DNA from: Posidonia oceanica
Lineage: Eukaryota > Streptophyta > Magnoliopsida > Alismatales > Posidoniaceae
Direction of reading: 5' to 3'
Assembly (NCBI GenBank): GCA_037176725.1
Contig: JAZBRS010000054.1
Coordinates: forward strand, 12,852,001 to 12,916,000
Length of the DNA stretch: 64,000 nucleotides
Positions 59,489 through 64,000 of the stretch are shown one piece after another. The position numbers were made by a program, and so were the translations under genes. A model generated the notes under the pieces. It was not told where the DNA came from. It worked only from the letters and a program-made list of their open reading frames with translations, and made no database searches. Position 1 is the first letter of the stretch. Every line of letters begins with the position of its first letter.

Positions 59489-62018
59489 TGTAACACTTGG
59501 GAATTCATTTCCCTTGTAATCGTACAGATTAAATGAATTCTTTAACTACGGACGGATGTTATTGGCTTGCATGGCTTTCTCTGTGGTTTGTTGGTGGGAT
59601 CAGTTGTGGTTTGGTCTCTGGTTTTATCACTTTTTGGCTCTTAGGTCCCTATCTTCTGCATCTCTTGTTTTTCTAATTCTTGGAGGTGTGTTGTGCAATT
59701 TACCCAGTATATCTCTATACATGGAACTATTTGGCACTGTTGGTTGGTTTTTTGCGTTTGCTGCAGCGGGATTCGAGATGTCTGTGCCGGTTGGTGAGGA
59801 CGCGAGATCCATTTTCCCGCTAAAGACTCGCACCTATGTTCCTGCAGTTGTGCATTCTCTCTCTCTCTCTCTCTCTCCTCCACTCCTCTCCCCATCTCCC
59901 TCATTTCTCCCTCTCTCTCTCCCGTACACTGTCTCCTCTGGGCAGGCGGCGTCCTCCCCGAGCTCATCCATCTCCTTCCCCTTCCTTCCTCCTCACTCCT
60001 CCTTCCACCTTCTCCACCTCCCTCAAACTCTTTCTCCTCCTCCCCTTTCCTTCCCCTGTCCGTGTGTGTGTGAGTGGTGGTTGGCGCGGCTTGGAGTTGC
60101 ACCAAAGGTCGTCTCAGTCCGGCGAGCATGGGTGGTCCGAGGTAGTGGTCGACGAGCTCCTCCTCTATGCTCGAGCACCAGTGAAGGTGAGCCGAGTGTC
60201 AGTTGAGTTCTTGGGTTCATTCTTCCTCCACTTGACCTAACTTGGCTCATCGTGTGGCTGCGAGGTTGAGTGCAGTGGCCACGAGTTCGTGAGGTCTCTG
60301 GTCTTCTTCCCGTGGTCGAGTGGACTCCGGGGAAGCTTCGTGATCGTCGGCAACCGTGGGTGTCATCGGAGTTGGCCGTGTGTGTGCCCTGGCCATAAGG
60401 TGCACACAGCACACCTCATAACTTTCTTCTAAATAGCTTGAAAATGATATAAATGTGTTCCTTGTGATGATTTGAATGCAATGGAAGGGGTTTGGTGATT
60501 TTTGGTTGATCATGCAAGTTTTAATCGAAAATATTTGGTTTCGATTGGTAAATGCATGATATGTGGTTTTCTAGTATTTTTGTGAGTTATATGCCTTGGA
60601 ATGCCATGATTTTGGTATGGTTGAATTCCTTATGTCAATACGATCATTTCGGTATATTATATGTCGATTTTGGTTGAATGTGTAGGAAATGGGGTTTTTG
60701 GGGAAAAAATGCAGGTTTTCGGCTACGCCTTGGTTCGGCATGCCGTGGCAGGTGGCAATTTGGCCGACCGAAAACTTTCGATCTGCCGAACCAGGGCCTA
60801 GAATGGAACCAAGCCCTCTGGTCCGGTCGACTGGGAGATTCCAATTTGCCGAACCAATGCCTAGGACTATTCCAGGCCTGTTTTTGGTGGGTTTTAATTA
60901 TGCTTTAACCTATGGTTATCTTGTGGCATGATAAATGTTTTCAAAGAGGGTTTTTGAGAAAAGATGGATGTGTTTTCAAAGGATTTTGCTGAGGTTTTTG
61001 GTTGTGGGCCAAAACCTAGGAGTTGTGTGGTCGAACCCAGGAATGCGACGGCGTTCCTGGTGTATTGCACACTTCACCAGGGCTGAGGCCCATGGGTCGG
61101 GGTGTCGTCTATATCTAGAGGTATCGTGGCAGCAGACATGGAAGGTATGATACTCTTACGTAGTTGGACGTAATACCCTAGTCGCTACGGGCACCGAGAT
61201 TCACCTTGAGGTGTTGAGGATCACGTGAGTGGTTCGAAACACAGTGGTTGTGGGCGCTGATGTGGCGTGCCCTGTGGTTCTGTCCTGAGTGAGGACAGCT
61301 CGCCCAAGTAGGGTGAGTAGCTTTTCATGGTGGGAATTGCTTTTGAGACTCCTTCTGGTGGGAGGACACCGAGACAGGCACGCTCCTCCATAGGGCAAGT
61401 GTCCGTGGCAATGCAGTGAGTTCGGGGTTGAGTCTCCGGTTACTGCTTGAGGCCAGAGTTGGTTACTTGGCGCCAAGCAACACAACTCATTATGGTTCTT
61501 ATACCCATGGGACTTGCAGGATTGATATTTCTGGCCATATTAGGTCTAGAGTTTTTCCCGTTTTTGTGATATAGTGGCTTTTGCTGAGTTTTTGCCGTTG
61601 GCCCGAGTTTTGATAAATGAGATTTGATATATGTGGTGTTTTCCCTATTTTGGCTTATGGGCATTGAGAAAGATGTTTTTATAGAATGAAATGATGATAT
61701 TGGTTTGGATTTGGTGGTTCGACCGGTTTATTTCAACATTGAGGTTTTATTCCGGTTTTGACGTGATTTTCGTGAGTTGTGTGCTAGGTGACAATTTCTG
61801 GTCACTCACATGTTTTCCTTGTGGTTTTAGTTGCAGGTGTAGATAGTTAGCTGGTTCTGGTTCATAGTGCATATTGTTGGAGTCACGTAGCCATCCACTG
61901 CAGGTTCCTGGCAGATATTGTTGTATTAGCCTGTGAATAATTGTAAATGTAATAGTTGGTTTATGTTTAAATTTATTTGGGCTATTGGTTTTTATTGGTA
62001 GCGATTTGGATTGTTACA
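59489..62018 (+). mobile_element. Solo LTR (2.5 kb) inside the hAT-like element
   Basis: Starts TGTAACACTTGGG and ends GGATTGTTACA, with mirror-image TGTAAC/GTTACA termini. The flanking 5-mers are tgtat (59484-59488) and tatat (62019-62023), one mismatch. It shares start sequence, a GC-rich CT-repeat block near the start (59855-60200) and a GTCACTCACATG block near the end (61801) with 29607-32659 and 40067-42052. Frames at 59556-60206 and 60023-60412 are low-complexity or motif-free and are not called as genes. Confidence 0.7.
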
Positions 62019-62024
62019 TATATA

Positions 62025-62243
62025 CTTAAACATTCTGATATACGTTGTTACTATTTTCTATGTATCATTTGAATTTAATCTTATATACGTTTCTATGCTT
62101 AAACATTCTAATATACGTTGTTACTATCTTCTATGTATCATTTGAATTTAATCTAATATACATTTGTATACTTAAACATTCTAATATACGTTGTTACTAT
62201 CTTCTATGTATCATTTGAATTTAATCTAATAAACGTTTGTATG
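62025..62243 (+). repeat. Three tandem 73-bp units
   Basis: Units start with CTTAAACATTCT at 62025, 62098 and 62171; each contains ATATACGTTGTTACTAT and CTATGTATCATTTGAA. An 8-bp start of a fourth unit follows at 62244. They lie in the hAT-like element just right of the LTR. Confidence 0.92.
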
Positions 62244-62438
62244 CTTAAACAATTTTTTTTCTTAAACATAAATCTATCCAATTACCCGTTCTATATCCTA
62301 CCATAGGTAATGGAGTGGGTAAGGGTAGAAACTTAGAGAATGTGGGTCTATATCCATCCCGTTACCTGTTAGAATTTAAAAGATAAGGACATAGGTAAGA
62401 CTATACCTACCTCATATCCGTCCCGTTTACAGGTCTAG

Positions 62439-62599
62439 TCAGGATTCATAGGCAATTCAGGTTTATTGTATTATTATTTTAACAAAACTGAACTAAAAGA
62501 ACTTCCTACCACTGGTGCAGGATTTTGAGTTGTGTATGTGTGATCATTAAAGATTAGTAGCTTTTTGTAGGTACGTATGCCTTCTTAGGTTCAAACGAG
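62439..62599. other. Short spacer between hAT-like element and copia remnant
   Basis: Nothing recognisable beyond the target-site duplication at its left edge. Confidence 0.5.
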
Positions 62600-64000
62600 A
62601 GTACAAAATCAATTCACAAATCTAAATTTGATTACAGGATTACAAAATGCATCTTTCTTGGTTACTCTTCATCTCACAAAGGGTATTGGTGTTTTAGATC
62701 CAATTTCATTTAGATTATATATATCTCGTGATGTTATTTTTCATAAAGATAACTTCTCTACAGCCCAATTTCTTTATTCCAGGCCCATTTCGAGCCCAAT
62801 AACTTCTTCTCATTCTCTGTCCTTTCTTCCACCTCTGATTGTGCCCAATTCAACATCTAGGTTATCTTCTGCTCCTTCTCCGTCCTCTTCCTCATCTCAA
62901 TCTCCTTCCAAGTCTTCTTCTGAAACCATCAATTCTTCCTCCACTTCATCTCCTCAAGCTCGGATCACAAATCATGGTGTCACTACCAGATCTATGCATG
63001 GCATTTGAAAGCCAAACCCCAAGTATGCTCTCACTGTTACTTTCTCTATTCCTATTCTTGCTACCTTTGCTCAAGCCAGTAAAGATGCTCAATGGAGGAT
63101 GGCAATGGTTGATGAATACAATGTCTTGATCTGCAATAGCACCTGGACTCTGACTACTCCGCCTTCTTCGCACAATATTATTGGATGCAAGTGGATTTTC
63201 AGAGTCAAGGAAAGGGTTGATGGGTCGCTGGAACATTTCAAAGCTCGTCTGGTAGCCCGGGGTTTAACTCAGCATGAAGGTGTGGATTACTCTGAGACAT
63301 TTAGCCCGGTAATCAAACCTGTCACTATACGAGCAATTCTTACTGTGGCTTGTTCTAATCAATGGTTGATCAACCAACTAGATATTAGTAATGCCTTCTT
63401 ACATGGTATACTTTATGAAGAGATATACATGAGGCAGCCACTAGGATTTGCTGATCCTAATCTTCCCAATCATGTATGTCGTCTTCGTCATTCTCTATAT
63501 GGTCTCAAACAGGAACTACGAGCTTGTTTCAACCGCCTTAGAGATTTTCTTCTTCAACAAGGATTTTAGGAATCAAAGTGTGATGTCTCTCTCTTTATAA
63601 AAAACACAACTACTGATATTATCTATTTCCTTGTCCATGTGGATGACATACTTGTTACTGGATCTTCATAGAAAGCTATTGCTACTTTGATCGCCAATCT
63701 TGCCTCTGTGTTTGTTGTCAGAGACCTTAGGGATATACATTATTTTCTTGGCATAGAAGTCTCAAGATCCAGGGATGGCTTGCACCTCTCTTAATCAAAA
63801 TACATTGCAAACATTTTACAGAGATACAAAATGGATGAAGCTAAACCATGTCTCACACCACTGCCTCCAAATGCTCAGTTCTCTCAATTGCAAGGGGAAC
63901 CATTTGACAATGAAATCCAATATAGACAAATGGTAGGTGCTCTTCAATATTGTACAATTACAATACCAGATGTAACATTTGTCGTTAACATGGTTTGTCA
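62600..64000 (+). pseudogene. Ty1/copia integrase tail and reverse transcriptase, decayed, running off the window
   Basis: The plus strand starts inside the copia integrase C-terminus (TKCIFLGYSSSHKGY near 62642) and passes a Ser/Pro-rich linker (62760-62990). It then enters the RT: GCKWIFRVKERVDGSLEHFK (63185-63243), KARLVARGLTQ, DYSETFSPVIK, QLDISNAFLHG (63379-63410), RLRHSLYGLKQ, and the catalytic VHVDDILVTG (63635-63660, VDD variant), then LRDIHYFLGIEV. Stops at 63006, 63567, 63668 and 63793, plus frame changes, show decay. The 5' part (LTR, gag, protease, integrase core) is absent; the 3' end is outside the window. Confidence 0.88.

Larger units (their letters stand above)
59300..62438. 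mobile_element. Non-autonomous hAT-like element carrying a nested solo LTR
   Basis: Terminal inverted repeats AGGCCTGTAAA (from 59300) and TTTACAGGTCT (to about 62437) are flanked by tgaggatt (59292-59299) and tcaggatt (62439-62446), an 8-bp duplication with one mismatch. ACCCGTTTACCC-like subterminal words occur on both sides, as in plant hAT miniature elements (family knowledge). Without the LTR at 59489-62018 the element would be about 0.6 kb with no ORF. Confidence 0.7.

Noticed and set aside
59556..60412. Long Ser/Pro/Leu-rich frames on both strands
   Set aside because: They lie in the CT-rich GC-rich start of the solo LTR; (CT)n sequence keeps frames open on both strands and no motif is present.
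1..64000. CRISPR array, operons, phage or bacterial gene clusters
   Set aside because: No spaced direct repeats of CRISPR type; tandem arrays have no unique spacers, and all coding content is plant genes or plant transposons.

Overview
This is a transposon-dense stretch of a flowering-plant nuclear genome. The basis is plant-type LTR retrotransposons, a plant LINE, hAT DNA transposons, a tRNA-derived SINE, and two intron-containing genes of plant-typical families with GT..AG introns. The sequence does not settle species or order. No bacterial, phage, organellar, rRNA or CRISPR feature was seen.

Layout. 1-5713: two Tat/Ogre-type LTR pieces; a minus-strand LTR (1-2381) cuts into a plus-strand LTR (2382-5713). 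5714-7970: 5'-truncated, decayed LINE. 7971-9505: GC-rich and unassigned. 9506-28436: a hAT transposase pseudogene split by a 17.2-kb Athila-type Ty3/gypsy element (9852-27026, minus strand, 5-bp duplication). The Athila element's integrase is itself split by a 5.9-kb solo LTR (14824-20701, 5-bp duplication), and a SINE (22974-23099) sits in its gag-pol. 28990-39245: two direct copies of a segment with decayed MYB-related (SHAQKYF-class) coding sequence; one copy is broken by a 3.05-kb solo LTR, the other by a 538-bp MITE-like element. 39771-43600: remnant Ty1/copia element (minus) split by a 2-kb solo LTR. 44987-58088: the genic island. 59300-62438: a hAT-like non-autonomous element carrying a 2.5-kb solo LTR. 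62600-64000: decayed Ty1/copia reverse transcriptase running off the window.

The two intact genes are head to head across 310 bp. The minus-strand gene (11 exons, 306 residues) encodes a predicted plastid protein with two thioredoxin-fold/GST N-terminal-like domains, one with a CPFC motif and one with SPFC. The plus-strand gene (5 exons, 235 residues) encodes a CML49/CML50-type penta-EF-hand calcium-binding protein whose fourth intron holds a 4.9-kb hAT element. All splice junctions of both genes join in frame by hand. The two proteins are not obviously in one pathway; the shared feature is the short common promoter interval.

The insertions can be ordered: hAT, then Athila, then the Tat solo LTR and SINE. 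Recombination has left at least four solo LTRs, and every recognisable transposon open frame is broken. I found no clear candidate for a new enzymatic system. The most notable items are the nesting with recoverable junctions, the three related solo LTRs with mirror-image ends, the 30-31-bp arrays inside the Tat LTR, and the duplicated MYB segment.
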